Positions 9,600-21,271 of a stretch of DNA of 64,000 nt are shown piece after piece. The notes below the pieces were generated by a model. That model did no database searches, was not told the origin of the DNA, and saw nothing but the letters and a program-made list of their open reading frames with translations. The DNA is from Tenrec ecaudatus (Eukaryota; Chordata; Mammalia; Afrosoricida; Tenrecidae): NCBI RefSeq assembly GCF_050624435.1, contig NC_134539.1, positions 42,254,001 through 42,318,000 of the forward strand. Direction: 5' to 3'. How positions within the stretch are numbered: the first letter of the stretch is position 1; the number at the start of each line of letters is the position of its first letter. The translations under genes and the position numbers were made by a program.

Positions 9600-12055
9600 C
9601 CAGTTTACCCTAAAAGACCTACACTTTAAGATAGGCCAGATAAAATGTTTTGACTTCTCAGTGCTTCTTATAAGAACGTTGTAAGAGTTTAAACAAATAT
9701 CAAAAGAGTTCGAACAAAAAAAATAAAAGCAAACATAATGCACATGAAGTTATTCTTTAGTTTTTACATCTATAGGTAACTTAGTGAGTGATCTCACTAT
9801 TAAGAATACTAAGATATGGATAACATGTGCATCAATAGTCTTAATAAGATAATAGACGATCAAAATACTTGAATGTGGGAAGTCACAGGCTGTATTTCTC
9901 AAATCACAGCTTCCTCAAAAGGAAGTGAAACTGAGAAAAAGTAGAATTATTAATGCTATAAAAAGTAATCTGCTCAGTGTCACATGAACTGTATATTTTA
10001 AAATGGGTAATTTGACAAAACGCAATTTCATCTCAGTAAAAAATGGCAAAAAATTTTTACCTCAGTTAAAAAAAACAACTGAAGTACACATTAAAATGTC
10101 CCAAACAAAAAAAAAAATGTCTCAATCTATCAAAAATGTAGCCTGTCCCACCTTAAGTAGCCTTTTAGAATCTGAACACACACCAAGGTTTCTATTCTCT
10201 GATTGTTCGAATCAGCATTTACTGCTCCTTTCACATAAAGAGAAAGCGGGTAAAACAAAGACATCCCCCTGAGGAAGCACACACAGGAGAAGACAGGTAA
10301 GGCTCAGCCCAAGAGGTGCCTTGGAAAAAGGGCCTTTCAATCCCCCACGTCCAAAAAACCAGCCACTGAGAGCCCTGTGGAGCACAGCTCTAGGGACACA
10401 CACACGGGGTCATTGTGACCTTATCAACTCCACTGCGACTGACTTGTAATGAAAAGCATCACACATCTGGCAGAAATGGTGCTGCCCAATCCTATCTATC
10501 AGAGTAAAAAGAGGGGACACATTCATTCTCTCCAGGTGTGGGAGAGGAAAAGTAGGGTGCTGAAAGTAGTTTCTACTGTAATGCTAGCAAAAAGACTCGA
10601 ATTATCTTTCAAAATGGAGAAAGGTGGGATTTGTGGACTTGAGTCTTTGTTTTGTTTGAGAAACGAAGTCCAGAGTCTGATGCACTTCCATTTTTTGATG
10701 GCTTTTTGCTTCGATACTATTTAGGGTCTCAAGGAATGTAAAGTAAGCAAAGGTGCCAAATGAAAGCACTGTACAGAGGAGAATTCCATTCTCTGCCACT
10801 TGTGTTTCTAAAGTGCATCAGATCAATAATATCAACGCTGGCTGCCTATCCAGGGAACTGAGTTCAGGTAAAAGCACCCATTTTTGTCATTTGCTACTAT
10901 CTTATTTTCTTAATCAAACCTTTCCCCTGATGAGGATAATCTCATGAAAATCAAACTGTCTGAGCGGTAACTATAGTTCCATGTATATAAACCCCGTGAC
11001 CAGGTTAATTTATATGTCTGAATCTCAGTATGCCCACATGTAAAACAAAGATAATAACAACAAACACATGTGATTTCCCTAAATAGGAGCTTAGTTATTA
11101 ACATGCAATATGTTTAGAAACACATACAACATAAGTAAGTCAACCATCAATGTAACTGTGTTGAACCAAGGAGAAATGTTTTTTCCTATGAGTTTACTTT
11201 TAATTTGATTCACCAAACAATAAGAAAGGCAGTTTCCCATCACTGTACTATTTACTTTCAGAGAAACTTTACCCAAAAAACTAAACTTGATTTTGAGATA
11301 GCAAAAGCAGGAACAGTCACTTCAATTGGCCCACACCATGACTAGGGCCGGACAAGCAGGGATTGGATTGCATTCTAGCCATTAAAAAGAACTCGCTGCA
11401 GTGATAACCGACTCTGCTCCCGCTATCATTTTGGCCCTTCTCAGTTCTTCCTACTTTTCCAGTCAGATTCCCTGTCACTTCAGTTTCTGTGCCCCACAGG
11501 AAAACCTCTGCTATCACAGCACCTACTCATAAGATACCTGACTGAAACGAAAGTACAATTATCCTTTTTAACCAAGTACAGAAATCAGACTTGAGTACGT
11601 CCTATTGTCCCTCCTTTCCATCGTGCTGCCATCTCGGCAGGCTCACCAGAATCTGGCGGGCCCACGCCCAACATGAGGGAAGTTCAACGCAGGCAGCAGA
11701 CGGTGCTAGGGACTACGGCCAATGAATGCACAGAAGCATCCTCAGAGTTCCCGGATCTTAGCCCCTGAAATTGCACCACCTCTTTACAAAACATGAGAAA
11801 GAGCCTGGTGTCTAACTTCCTGGGTTCAAATTTCAACTCAGTCCCTTGTGAGGTGTGTGACCAGGGATAAACTGGTTAACCTCCCTGCGTCTTAATCTGG
11901 AGAATGGGGACACTAAATGGCGGCTTGTTAGAGGGCTTAAATTTGCTTTGGTAGAAAAGCACTTAGAACAGTACTTTGAACATCATACTATGTGGTGTAT
12001 ATATGTACATGTATGTACTTTTGGGCATGAACACTTGCTATGCTAGATATGTAGC
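9600..12055. other. Unassigned, AT-rich unique sequence
   Basis: No gene recognised. Poly-A-rich patches occur at 10060-10115. Several 60-100 codon frames lack family features. A short alternating TA/TG patch lies near 11996-12016. Confidence 0.4.
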
Positions 12056-12061
12056 ATATGA

Positions 12062-12252
12062 AAACCATCAAGTCAATGGTGACTCACAGTGACCCTATAG
12101 GACAGGCAGAACTGCCCCTGTGAATTTCCAAGACTAACTCTTTACGCGAGTCAAAAGCCTTATCTTTCTCCTGAGGAGCGGTGGGTGGTTTCTAACTGCT
12201 AACCTTGTAGTCACCAGCCCGACTTGTAACCACGACCCCACCAGGGCTCCTT
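12062..12252 (-). repeat. SINE (antisense)
   Basis: Near complete: accatcaagtcaatggtgac, gaccctataggacagg, gaggagcggtgggtggtttc, and the head complement caccagggctcc at 12240-12251. Confidence 0.9.
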
Positions 12253-12635
12253 ACAGAGCTAGGCAAGCAGAATAAATACAACTGTGATCCATTTGCCATT
12301 TGGTTTATTTCCACATGCAGAGATGAAGGCGGACTCGAGAACTCCTCCCCGCACATTTACATAAAATGCATCTCCAGAAAGTGTCTTTAAAAATTGATGC
12401 TGAATAATTGATCGTCAGAAGCACTGCACTTGCGTTGTTTCTTTGATATCTTGATGGTAAGAATCTGGATTTCAATTCGAGAGTCTTTTAGAAATGCAAA
12501 AACTGCCTGCATTTTCTAGATATCCAAGAGGTTCACAGTTAAAAAGAACTTAAGGCAATTTCCATTGTATTATTTTAGGTGCTAAATACTGAAATAACAA
12601 ACATACTAAAAATCTGCAGTTACCATGAACACAGC
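12253..12635. other. Unassigned sequence
   Basis: Nothing recognised. Confidence 0.5.
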
Positions 12636-12637
12636 GT

Positions 12638-12812
12638 AAGGCATACTAGAGGTGTAGTGGTTACGCACTGGGCTACCATCTTCATGGTCAGCAGTTCAAA
12701 ACCACCAGCACCTCCTGGGCAGAAGGGCGAACTTCCCACTCCTGTAAACAGTTACAGTCTTGGAAGCCCACAGGTGGTGCTGAGTCAGCATGGACTCCAA
12801 GGCAGTGAGACA
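12638..12812 (+). repeat. SINE with internal deletion
   Basis: Head (gaggtgtagtggttacgcac), body (cctgtaaacagttacagtc) and tail (gctgagtcagcatggactc). The usual gggcagttctaccctgtcc segment is missing. Confidence 0.8.
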
Positions 12813-12814
12813 AC

Positions 12815-13695
12815 ATAAACCACCTGGTTTATAGGTAGACGGTGTACTAAAACAAAAACAAAATCTTAGCATTGAAAAATATTTCAATCCCCGTCCATAT
12901 ACGCTAAGTAGTACAAAATATAACAAAAAGCTAAGTAGCGGAGTTTCATTCCGTTTCATTCATTTTTAATAATATTTGCATCAGGACTGCCTTGCCTAGA
13001 GGTACGAAAACGATTAAGCCTTAAGCACTCTCTTCCTATACTACATTAGTGCATTTTCTCACATAAACTCTAAATACTCCTTAAACCTAAATGTGCCCAG
13101 GGCCCATTACAGACCTGTACTTAGAAGTAAATTGAAATATTTATAAGCTGTGAGATTTCAAATGCTTACCTAGAGATGAGACTCTTACATGACAGGCATG
13201 TGGTCACATCAGGTGTGACAGTCCAGAACACAAGCCTGGTCCTTGCAGCAATGCTGGTCCTAAGTGTACTGTGGCCAACAGTAAACCTGGCATCCTCTTT
13301 TCCTTTATTTCCCGGGTTCTTTGCTGCATACAGAATGATTTGCTCAGTATCTAATGAGTCCCAATAAATCCCTGTCGTGAATTACCTGAACGTTGTATGG
13401 CTGTACTTGGGAAAGACTGAGAAGGAAAACTTAATACTTGACAATAAAGACTGGGTCTAAGAAGTTCTATTAAGGAATACTTGTCAAGCCTTCCCACTTC
13501 CTTCCCTTTGGGAGAAGTCATTCAAAGACCGAGTCCTAGTATATCTGTGATGGATATAGATATGAGAAGGAATAAGTTAAAGTGAAAACATTAAAAAATC
13601 CTTGCAGCGGGCATCTCAGCTCTGTCTGAAAAAAATCAACACAGGTTTGAGGTTCAAATTACTGGTGAGCAAACCTGTGAAAACACCACTTTTGA
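12815..13695. other. Unassigned sequence
   Basis: Nothing recognised. Confidence 0.5.
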
Positions 13696-13699
13696 ACGT

Positions 13700-13938
13700 A
13701 GAGAAAAATTAGGGCGGGTTGGGGAGGGGGTTAAGAACTGGGGGAAGTAACTTGCTGATTTGAGGGATGGGGGAGCAGGGAGGGAGGGGAAAAATGAGGA
13801 GCTGATGCCATGGGCTTAAGTGGAGAGCAAATGTTTTGAGAATGATGAGGGCAAAGAATGTACAAATGTGCTTTACACAATTGATGTAAGTATGGATTGT
13901 GATAAGAGTTATGAGTCCCTAATAAAACAATTAATCAA
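13700..13938 (+). mobile_element. L1-type retroposon 3' end
   Basis: G-rich stretch, then gaggagctgatgccatgg, gagcaaatgttttgagaatg, gtgctttacacaattgatg, and a polyadenylation signal (ccctaataaaac). Heavily 5'-truncated. Confidence 0.8.
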
Positions 13939-13943
13939 TAGAT

Positions 13944-14112
13944 AGATAACCTCATGGGGACCCTACAGGGTTGAACTGTCCCTGTGGGTTTCTGAGACCC
14001 TAACTTTTTACTGAAGTAAAAAAGCTTAACCTTTCTCCCACTGAGTTTCAAACTGCTGACTTTGCGGTTAGCTGCCCAACTGGAAATCGCTACCACCACC
14101 AGGGATTCTTGG
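13944..14112 (-). repeat. SINE (antisense)
   Basis: Abuts the A-rich end of the preceding retroposon: ggggaccctacagggttgaa, then the ctgactttgcggttagctgcc box-B complement, ending at caccagggattc. Confidence 0.8.
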
Positions 14113-14386
14113 GAAAGTTGTACTGGGTTTTGAAAGGCGACAGTATCAATGACCAAAGGACTATATGGCCCATTGGTCTTCTATCAAATACTGGCTTCCT
14201 TTCTTGATTTCTTTCCTCATTTGTTCTCACCGCAGCACACCCTAAGATCTTGCAACCAGGGCTCAGTGTCTGACTTGGTTGTACAAGCAGTCGCTAGGGG
14301 TCAGAAATGACTCTAAGGCACCGAACACAAAGATCGTGTTTATTTCATACGTTTTCTTTTCTTTCCCCATTCTTGCTGACAAATGC
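14113..14386. other. Unassigned spacer before CpG island
   Basis: Nothing recognised. Confidence 0.5.
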
Positions 14387-14404
14387 TGGGGGGAGGGGGG
14401 GTGG
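14387..14404 (+). other. G-run, possible G-quadruplex
   Basis: Two long G runs (six and eight G) beside further G pairs at the edge of the CpG island. It meets a loose G-quadruplex pattern only. Confidence 0.3.
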
Positions 14405-15599
14405 CGCCTACACAACTACACAACGCTGGTACAAGTGGACACCCCAGGAACTTTCTCTGATTTAGCGACGATCTGGAAGTCAAGAAACAAGCTATCAGAA
14501 AACAACCAGAGCAGAAAGCCCGGGGTGTTGGGTCCAGTCTGGTACCACCCATGCTAGTGGGAAGGCGAAGTTTTCCCGGAGACCAGCCCGGCCAGGCCCC
14601 GGCCCATTCCTAACCCGCCCTGGCAGGAGGCGCTGCGGGCCAGTCCCCGGGGACCGCGCGGCCCGCGCCCTCACTCCCTCCTCCGCGAGCGAGCGCAGCC
14701 CCGCCTCGCAGCTCCGAGGTCTCCACCGCCCGCCGGGGTTACTCTCGGTCATTCCGCGCGGTCTTGCCCCAGCTTCCCGGTGCATGCCCGCCGGCCCGAG
14801 GTTGCCTCCAGAGACTATGCAGAAAGGGGCAGAAAACGGGGGGAAGGAAGGAATGGGCTCCCCAGTGCATTCCCTGGAAATCTGTTCTCAAAAGGAGCAA
14901 ACCCTGCATGCGCTAGGGACCTGGGCTCCCGGCACGGACCGGGACGGTCGGCAGGATTCCCGGACAAAAGCAAAGCCCACTGCAAGTCTCAGGCCAGAAG
15001 ACGCTCAAGGGACCCAGTTGGGGTCTACCCCAGTTCCTAGGGAACAAGGGGGCGCCGCTACGGTCCGGGGGCGCACCCCCCCCAAGGTCGGCACTCTACT
15101 CAGATCTGGTTTGCCAGGATGAAGGGAACCAGGCGCTGGGATCTGTCCCCGGGGGCGCGGGCTGACCCACGGCTGGAGAGGTTTCCAGTCTGCTGGGGGC
15201 TCCCGAACAAAGGGAGGTGCTTCTTGCCAGACTGTCCCTCTCGCCGACCAACCGGCAGCCGAGCACGCAGCACGTCCTGCAGCTGCGGACCCCACTGCGC
15301 CCCAGGCACTGCGCCCCAGGCTCTGCGCCCCAACTCTCCATGCTGAAGATGCTCTGTAAGCTCCCGGGGGCTGAACCCGCCTCCAGCTCAGCAGCGTGGC
15401 GCCCCAGGGTCTCCACAGCCCGCCTGCCCCCCCCCAAAATGTCCCCTCCCCACTTCAGCCGCCCCCGTTCCATCTTCTTTGCAATAAATGGGGGCCCGAG
15501 AGTCCCGACCAAAGCACCCTAAGCCGAGGGCTTTGGAAAGCTTCCAGGGGTCCTATTGAAAACAATAGTGCCCAGTCAAGTCCGGAGAGTACCTCTTAC

Positions 15600-15832
15600 C
15601 TGTGCTCTGCTTTAGGGTCTGCGTCTCCGGCCCCCACTCTTTAACGGGCTCTTGGAGGGGCGTGCGGGAGGGAGGGGCGCAACAAAGAAGAAAGGAGCTG
15701 AAGGCCCCCAGAAAGTGGCTCCTGCGGCGCTGGCCCCGCTGCGTCCCTGCCCGGCCCACAGTCAGCTGGGCAGAAGGGTGTCTGTCCGCTCGGCTCTGGC
15801 TGTCCCGGCCCCACTCACTCTCCCTCGGAATT
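15600..15832 (-). other. Predicted noncoding first exon
   Basis: Downstream of the TATA box on the minus strand, transcription would start near 15830. The following 230 or so bases contain no ATG on that strand. They end at a near-perfect splice donor, CACAG|GTAAGAG, with the exon/intron boundary between 15600 and 15599. This is the layout of a 5' untranslated exon, and the intron would run left through the SINE and minisatellite region. I cannot identify the gene, and I found no convincing downstream coding exon in 1-15599. Confidence 0.5.
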
Positions 15833-15856
15833 ACGGGTTTTTGGTCGGGACTAGTT

Positions 15857-16009
15857 CCTTTTATAGATTCGGTCGCGCTGAATGCCGGGGTTACTAGCGG
15901 TCAAAGCCTGTGCGCTCCCTCCTCCCCCGCCCCGGCCTCTGTTTACGTAGTTCAATCACTCAGCAGAAAGCACGTGGAGCCCGGGTCCGCCCCTTAAATG
16001 GGCGACGTC
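15857..16009 (-). promoter_or_regulatory. TATA/CArG promoter
   Basis: On the minus strand: TATA box CTATAAAAGG (15857-15866), an E-box CACGTG (15971-15976), a perfect CArG box (CCTTAAATGG on plus, 15992-16001, the SRF site consensus CC(A/T)6GG) and a GACGTC core (16004-16009). CArG plus TATA is typical of SRF-controlled muscle, cytoskeletal and immediate-early genes; that link is an inference from the motifs alone. Confidence 0.5.
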
Positions 16010-16180
16010 CCGCCGCTCCGGGCCGGCTTGGGGACAGGGTGGCGGGTGCTGGCCTAGGAGAAAGCAAAGCCGGCTTGGGGCTGCTCCAGTGGGCTCCAGT
16101 CCACATTCCGGCCGGCACCACTGGCTCTTCCTCTAAACTTGGACTCTCTGCGATTTGTTCTTCCTATTTGCTTTTGTGAG

Positions 16181-17035
16181 TGTACTCAGTCCTAGGAGTT
16201 GAAGGAGGGCGAGCTGGAGGCAGAAGCCCTCTGGAAGCCAACGCTTAGCCTCCAGGAAGGCCCCTGTGGCAGGCTGGTTTCGGATGGCACCTCCAAAGCT
16301 GTCCTGGGTGCTCAGTAGCCGACCTACTTGCCTTTAAGATGCCCAGCCTGGGCACCCAGATCACCCAGATCTCCAGAGAACCAAAAAAACCCACTTTCTC
16401 CTTTTTTCATTCTTTTTTTTTGGAGAGGGGGTTACTGTATTGGAGGGGACAAGGGGAACCAAAGAAAGAAAGAGTGTGGACCAGGCCCTTTTTCTTTCCA
16501 TGGCGTTAGTCAGGATCTCTAGCATAAACACTTAGGGCTTGTCTAGATTTGCAAAGTGCAGCTGGACCATCACTCCTGTGAAAATATACAAGCACTCCAG
16601 GTCGCCGATTCCTCTCTCGGACTAATGCAGTAAAGCCCAAGAAGGCTTAAAATGTGTGAGAGGAAGCGAGGTGAGAGTTCATATAGAAGCTCGCATATTA
16701 AATATTTAAAATCATAAGCCAAGCCAACAAACCTTAAGGCGTCTTCCAACTTAGACAAAGCTGCCTTTGTGCAGCGTGAAATGGCAGGTTCCCATTCAGA
16801 TGCCTCGCAGTTTGGTACCAGTTGGGGCAACAGTGTGGTGGCATGCTGGCCCTTGCCCGGTTTACCCTTTCTCTTCCCCCATCATTAACCCCAACAACCT
16901 CCACTACTAGCACGCGGACGCACCAGCACCCACAGTCTATAGGCACCTCTGGGTTGCATCTGAAACCCAGAGGTACACACCCCAGTCATTCTTTCAACAT
17001 TCAGGACAGCATCAGAATCGGGCCCTAGAAGTTTC
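16181..17035. other. Unassigned sequence beyond the CpG island
   Basis: Moderate GC, no clear repeats. No exon recognised on either strand. T-rich patch near 16395-16420. Confidence 0.4.
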
Positions 17036-17039
17036 CACC

Positions 17040-17163
17040 TCCATCAAGTCGATTCCAACACCAGCAACCCTATGTCGAGCTGCTGAGACTAAATTTTCCA
17101 GGGGGCAGCTGGTGTGTTTAAACTGCTGACTTTGAAGCGGCAGTCCAATGTTACCAGGGCTCT
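17040..17163 (-). repeat. SINE, internally deleted (antisense)
   Basis: ccatcaagtcgattccaac start, cagctggtgtgtttaaactgc, end at accagggctcttcc. Confidence 0.75.
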
Positions 17164-17291
17164 TCCTTAGGATTTAGGGCAAGGAATTCGGAGTCCTCAC
17201 CAAGACACACCAGTCCCTGGGAAAAGGGCATCATGCTAAGTATCATAGTACAGTAAAGGGGTAGCAAAAAAAAAACCATAAAAGAGCCTCA

Positions 17292-17385
17292 AGGAGATAG
17301 AATGACACAATGGCTATAGCAATGGACTCAAGCATCAAAACAAGTGTGAGGCCAGGCCAGCAATTCATGGGGTGCGGCTCCCGGT
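17292..17385 (+). mobile_element. RTE-like LINE 3' fragment
   Basis: Resembles the last coding part of an RTE/BovB-like element in afrotherians: gatagaatgacacaatggct, caatggactcaagcatc, gtgtgagg. The same segment occurs at 21885 and, antisense, at 19150. Short and diverged. Confidence 0.45.
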
Positions 17386-17499
17386 GGAACTGCACACCCA
17401 CAGACTCTTCACCCCAGCAGTGTCTGCAGCTCTGTGTTATCGGAGAAATTGTTGAAGTTATCAATGCAATCATCTATACCCCCGGGGGCTGATTGACAA

Positions 17500-18985
17500 T
17501 ATTTTTTCCTTTTTGTCTCCTTGGGTTTTTGTTTTGCTGCCTTTTGATTTTGGTTTTTGTTTGTTTGCTGGCTGGTTTGTGGCTGTTGTTGCTGGTTTTA
17601 TGGTGGTTAGTTTTTATCATAATACAACCACCAAAGTAAAGTATAGTCGTGCATAACCCGTGGACAAGCAGATAGATTCTGGGTCCCCACTTAATTCTAG
17701 CTCCAATCCAAGAAGAGGTAGTTCCGATAACTGGGCCCTGTTCAATACTTGCCTTCATGAAAAAAATCAGTGAAGAGAAGAGCACGGCAGCAAAATGTGG
17801 TGAAGAAAGCAGATGGTGCCCGGCTAGGCTATCAGTTGGAATAGTGTCTGGGGTCATAAAGGGTTGTACTCCTCTAGGTGAGGAGTCAACTAAATTCACA
17901 TGAAAGAAGCACACCAGCTTGTATGACCCGAAAGATGACAACAACAAAATCCAAATATGATGACGGGAAAAGTACCAGAGCTTAAATTGTGAACACCCAA
18001 TTTGTAGAAGGGTATGGAGGACAGCAGGAGTCCACAACCCATCTGCAGAGTGTCTGGTCAGATGAAGCCTCTGGCAAACCCCCTGTAGCCACAGGCAAGG
18101 GAATCAAGCAGCTTTTCTATCATACAGAGATCCTTGTAAAGTTGATTATGCTGGATCGAACTTGATAGTTGGTCAGTGGACCTCCATTTTGACCCAACCT
18201 GAATTTGTTCCAGGCTCAAACATGGCTTGCTTGCTTGTTCCAAGACAAAAAATTTCTTCCCTGGCTGTTTAAATATTGATGGTGGTCTTTTCTTTCTTAC
18301 TCATTATTTGTATTTTTAACTTTATATTATTATTATTTTACCCTTGCCATTTTATTTTTTTGTTTGTTTTTTATTGTTTCTGTTTGGTTTCCCAGTGTGT
18401 GAAGCACAGAAAGAGTAGATGCATGGAGATAACTGATGCAATGGTTTATTGTGGGGTGGGGTGGGGAGATAGGGAGGGTGAGGGGAATTGGGGAGCAAAC
18501 AATGAATGTAGAATCGAGCAGGGAGCACTAGAACTGATTGTTATTGTGTATACATACAATACTTTTAAACACAATTTAACCATGAAATGTATGATATATG
18601 AATACTATATCAAGGAACCCATGGGAGGGTGGGGGGAAGAAATCAAACTTGAGCAATGGTTATCATAAGTGAAGGGGAAAGAGTCGTTAGTTTATGTCAA
18701 TAGTGGTAGAATAATTTGGAAGAGGATATCATTAATGATTGTACAACACAAAGAGTATAATCAATGGCACGGAATTATATGAGTGTAAGTTGTGGAACTG
18801 GAGAATGTTCTGGTGTGAATAGTTTTGCCACAGTTAGAAAAAAAAATAGTTACTTGAATGACAATGACTACAAGGAAGAAGAAAATGTTCTAGAATTGAA
18901 TTCGGTGATGATTGTACAAGTCTTCTTGAGATGATTGAATTGTTGTATGACATTTGGATGAAGTGCTAATAAAACTGCTTAAATC
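17500..18985 (+). mobile_element. L1-type retroposon 3' region, long copy
   Basis: Begins after a T/G-rich stretch. It carries the family phrase aatgtggtgaagaaagcaga / tggtgcccggct (17795-17830), then gaagcacaccagcttgta (17906), a G-rich zone (18450-18500) and a 3' end with the signal AATAAAACTGC at about 18968. The 3' terminal 300 bp differ from the other copies, suggesting a second subfamily. No reverse transcriptase frame is visible. Confidence 0.55.
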
Positions 18986-18987
18986 AA

Positions 18988-19085
18988 ACAATTGTGAGAT
19001 GATGCAGACTAGGTGGTGTTTCGTGCTATCTTACGTAGGGTTACTGTGAGTGGAACCGATTCAAAAGACGGTACCTACCAAGCAT
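18988..19085 (+). mobile_element. RTE-like LINE 3' terminus
   Basis: caattgtgagatgatgcag, ggtgtttcgtgctatctta, gggttactgtgagtggaac. This is the extreme 3' end of the RTE element and shows its similarity to the SINE tail. It is severely 5'-truncated and directly follows the preceding retroposon. Confidence 0.6.
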
Positions 19086-19149
19086 AAAAAAATATGCTTT
19101 TTTAAAAATCACCTGAGCAATTTGAGGTACCTTTGATTTTTTTTTTTTA

Positions 19150-19600
19150 ACTTCACTGCCCTGCGCCATCCTCCTAATTGTTCCTAAGCCTGAGCCCATT
19201 CTTGCAGCCACTGTGTCAGTCCATCTCCTCAAGGGCCTTCCTCTTTTTCACTGCCCCTCCACGTGACCAAGCACGAGGTCCTCCTTCATGGACTGGCTCT
19301 CCTGACAAGGTGTCCAAATATATAAGACGAAGTCTCGGCCGTCCTTGCCGCACGTGGGCACTCTGGCCGCACTTCTTCCAGACAGATTGGTTTGTCCCTC
19401 TGGCAGTCCGTGGTACATTTCATATGCTCCACCACAATTCAATTCTTCCAACGTCCTTATTCATTGTCCACCTTTCCCATGCCTATGAGGTCACTGAAAA
19501 TGCCCTGACTTGGATCAGGCACACCTTTAGGCTTCAAAGGAACACCCTTGCTTTCCAACACTCGAGAGAGGTCTTGCTCAGCAGATTTAAATGAGTGAGG
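19150..19600 (-). pseudogene. RTE/BovB-like LINE, reverse transcriptase C-terminal end
   Basis: Minus-strand reading gives the family C-terminal order across frameshifts: a worn ELWW motif with a following wRTARGTNQS region (about 19380-19450), MKEDLVLGHVEGQ (about 19250-19290) and RRWTDTVAARMG (about 19195-19230). Similar motifs end RTE/BovB polyproteins. The frame is broken, so it is a dead 5'-truncated copy. It faces the plus-strand RTE tail at 18988-19085. Confidence 0.75.
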
Positions 19601-20025
19601 AGTCTTCAACTCATCATCTGGACACAGAACCCGAGGAAAGGGAAGCAGCGCCCAATGAGCCCTCCACAGCTCGCCACCCTCAGAAGCCTGATGCTAACTT
19701 GTGCAGCAAGCCACGCGGGTTTCAGAGTGTAAAGTAAGACCACGTGGTCCCTCAGTTACGGTACTAGGTGGAAGCGCACATTGCCTTAGTGTCTAGCCCA
19801 CCTACGTAGACCCAGGTGGTCAGGAGGGGCCTTTCCCCCTCCTGATTTAGTCCTTCACCCACAGCATAGAGTGGGGTGCTCCTGGAAAAAACTGCCATCT
19901 CCACCTAGACAGCCTTCCAAATGGAGAGTGAATTTGTCCCCAGGCTTCTCGTTTTAAAGCAGTAAAAGTTATTTTCTATGCACAAACGGTCTGGGGACAT
20001 CTAGTGTGTTCAGGCTTCGGATAGT
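19601..20025. other. Unassigned sequence
   Basis: Nothing recognised. Confidence 0.5.
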
Positions 20026-20027
20026 GA

Positions 20028-20540
20028 TGTTTATTGTGCCAACCTGGCCGATAAGTACATGTGGGAATAACTGAAGGGCGGAGAGCTAAATGGCTCAGTG
20101 AGCATCGCCTTTCTAGTTCTTGGGTCACTTGCTCTCTTGCTCTCTGATGGTCGGACCAGGGTGCAGCCAGTTCCCTGCTTCAGCTGGCAGGCTCACTTCC
20201 TGCAAGACATCCTCAAGGAGAAGCCACATGGACCTACCCTGATGCAGCCCTGGGTGCTGGAGCAGCCGTGTGGAGATCCCTGCCAGCACTGAGATGCTTA
20301 CACGCTCACTGATTCGATTCAGCTTTCCTGCTGCAGTTGGCATCATAGTGTGTGTTTTGTGAGATGGAGGAGGACATTGTAGATTGGTGTCAGACATATG
20401 GGCTAATGTTGGACTTGTGGGCTTGGACAGCATGAACTTGGGATGCTTTCTTAATGTACTCTTACCTTTTATATAAAACTCTCTCTTACATACATATGTT
20501 TCTGTGGATTTGTTTCTCTCGTCTACCCAAACTAACACAA
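20028..20540 (+). mobile_element. LTR-like dispersed repeat, copy 1
   Basis: Shares an ordered series of phrases with 49745-50300 and, inverted, 56221-56745: agatgcttac, ttggtgtcagacatatgggc, gggatgctttcttaatgta, tatataaaactctc, and ttgtttctct followed by ctacccaaactaacac. The shared 3' boundary and internal TATA-like/poly(A)-like signal suit a solo LTR or an LTR-like non-autonomous element. The family name is unknown to me. Confidence 0.6.
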
Positions 20541-20607
20541 GGTTATAATTTTAAGAATTATAGAACAATCCTATTTAGCGATTGGTCCCTTTTCCCATGG
20601 TTTCCTC

Positions 20608-20785
20608 ATTCACTGCCATGAAGTCAACTTTGACCCCTAGTGAACCTATAGGTCAGGGTAGAACTGCCTTTGTGGGTTTCTGAGACTGTAACCATTTAAG
20701 GCAGTAGAAAGCCTCGCCATTCTTCCTCAGAGCAACTGGTGGTTTGGAACTGCTGACCCTGTGGTTAACAGCCCAACTGGCTATT
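20608..20785 (-). repeat. SINE (antisense)
   Basis: ccatgaagtcaactttgacc start, ggtagaactgcctttgtggg body, box-B complement ctgaccctgtggttaacag. Confidence 0.85.
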
Positions 20786-21067
20786 TTGAACTCAATGACA
20801 ACTTGTGAGTACTTCCCAGTTTGGACATGATGTCCTTACCATAACCTTTTTGCCCCAAATATGCCTCATCCTGAGGAAGGGGTGCAGCTTCAGGAGGGTC
20901 AGAGCCAGGCCGTCTGAACTCTATGTTCAAAGACATCAGCCCTTCTTGCATGGGTCAAGCCCTGGTCAAGACATCAGTCTCTGGAATGAAATTTGGCCAA
21001 ATCACATGATCAAAAATTTGGGTAATGTGTCTCTGACTCTGTTTCTTTGTCTATAAAATTCGAAGAC

Positions 21068-21270
21068 TATGCCCAAGTGATTCAGTGCTTGCCTGCTCAT
21101 GGCCTGCTAACCTCAAGGTCAACAGCTTGAAACCAGCAGCTACTCCTCAAGAGAAAAACCAGGTTTTCTACTCCCGTAAAGTTAGTCTCAGAAATTCAGA
21201 GGGGCAGTTGTTCTCTGTACTCCAGGGCCACTCTGAGTCTGAATCAACTCAATGGCAGTGAGTGAGTGTC
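21068..21270 (+). repeat. Afrotherian SINE
   Basis: Diverged head (gcccaagtgattcagtgctt), gctaacctcaaggtcaac, ctactcccgtaaagttagtc, tail ctgaatcaactcaatggc. Confidence 0.8.
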
Positions 21271-21271
21271 A

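Larger units (their letters stand above)
14560..16110. promoter_or_regulatory. CpG island
   Basis: Abrupt rise in GC and in unmutated CpG compared with the AT-rich flanks; the densest parts are 14570-15300 and 15640-16060. No interspersed repeat lies inside it, although repeats crowd both sides. CpG islands of this size normally mark a gene promoter. The directional signals I can see point to minus-strand transcription (next entries). The open frames inside overlap on both strands and reflect the lack of A+T-rich stop codons. Confidence 0.8.

Noticed and set aside
15005-15512. Overlapping 96-138 codon frames in the CpG island
   Set aside because: High GC removes stop codons. Frames overlap on both strands and none shows a known domain.
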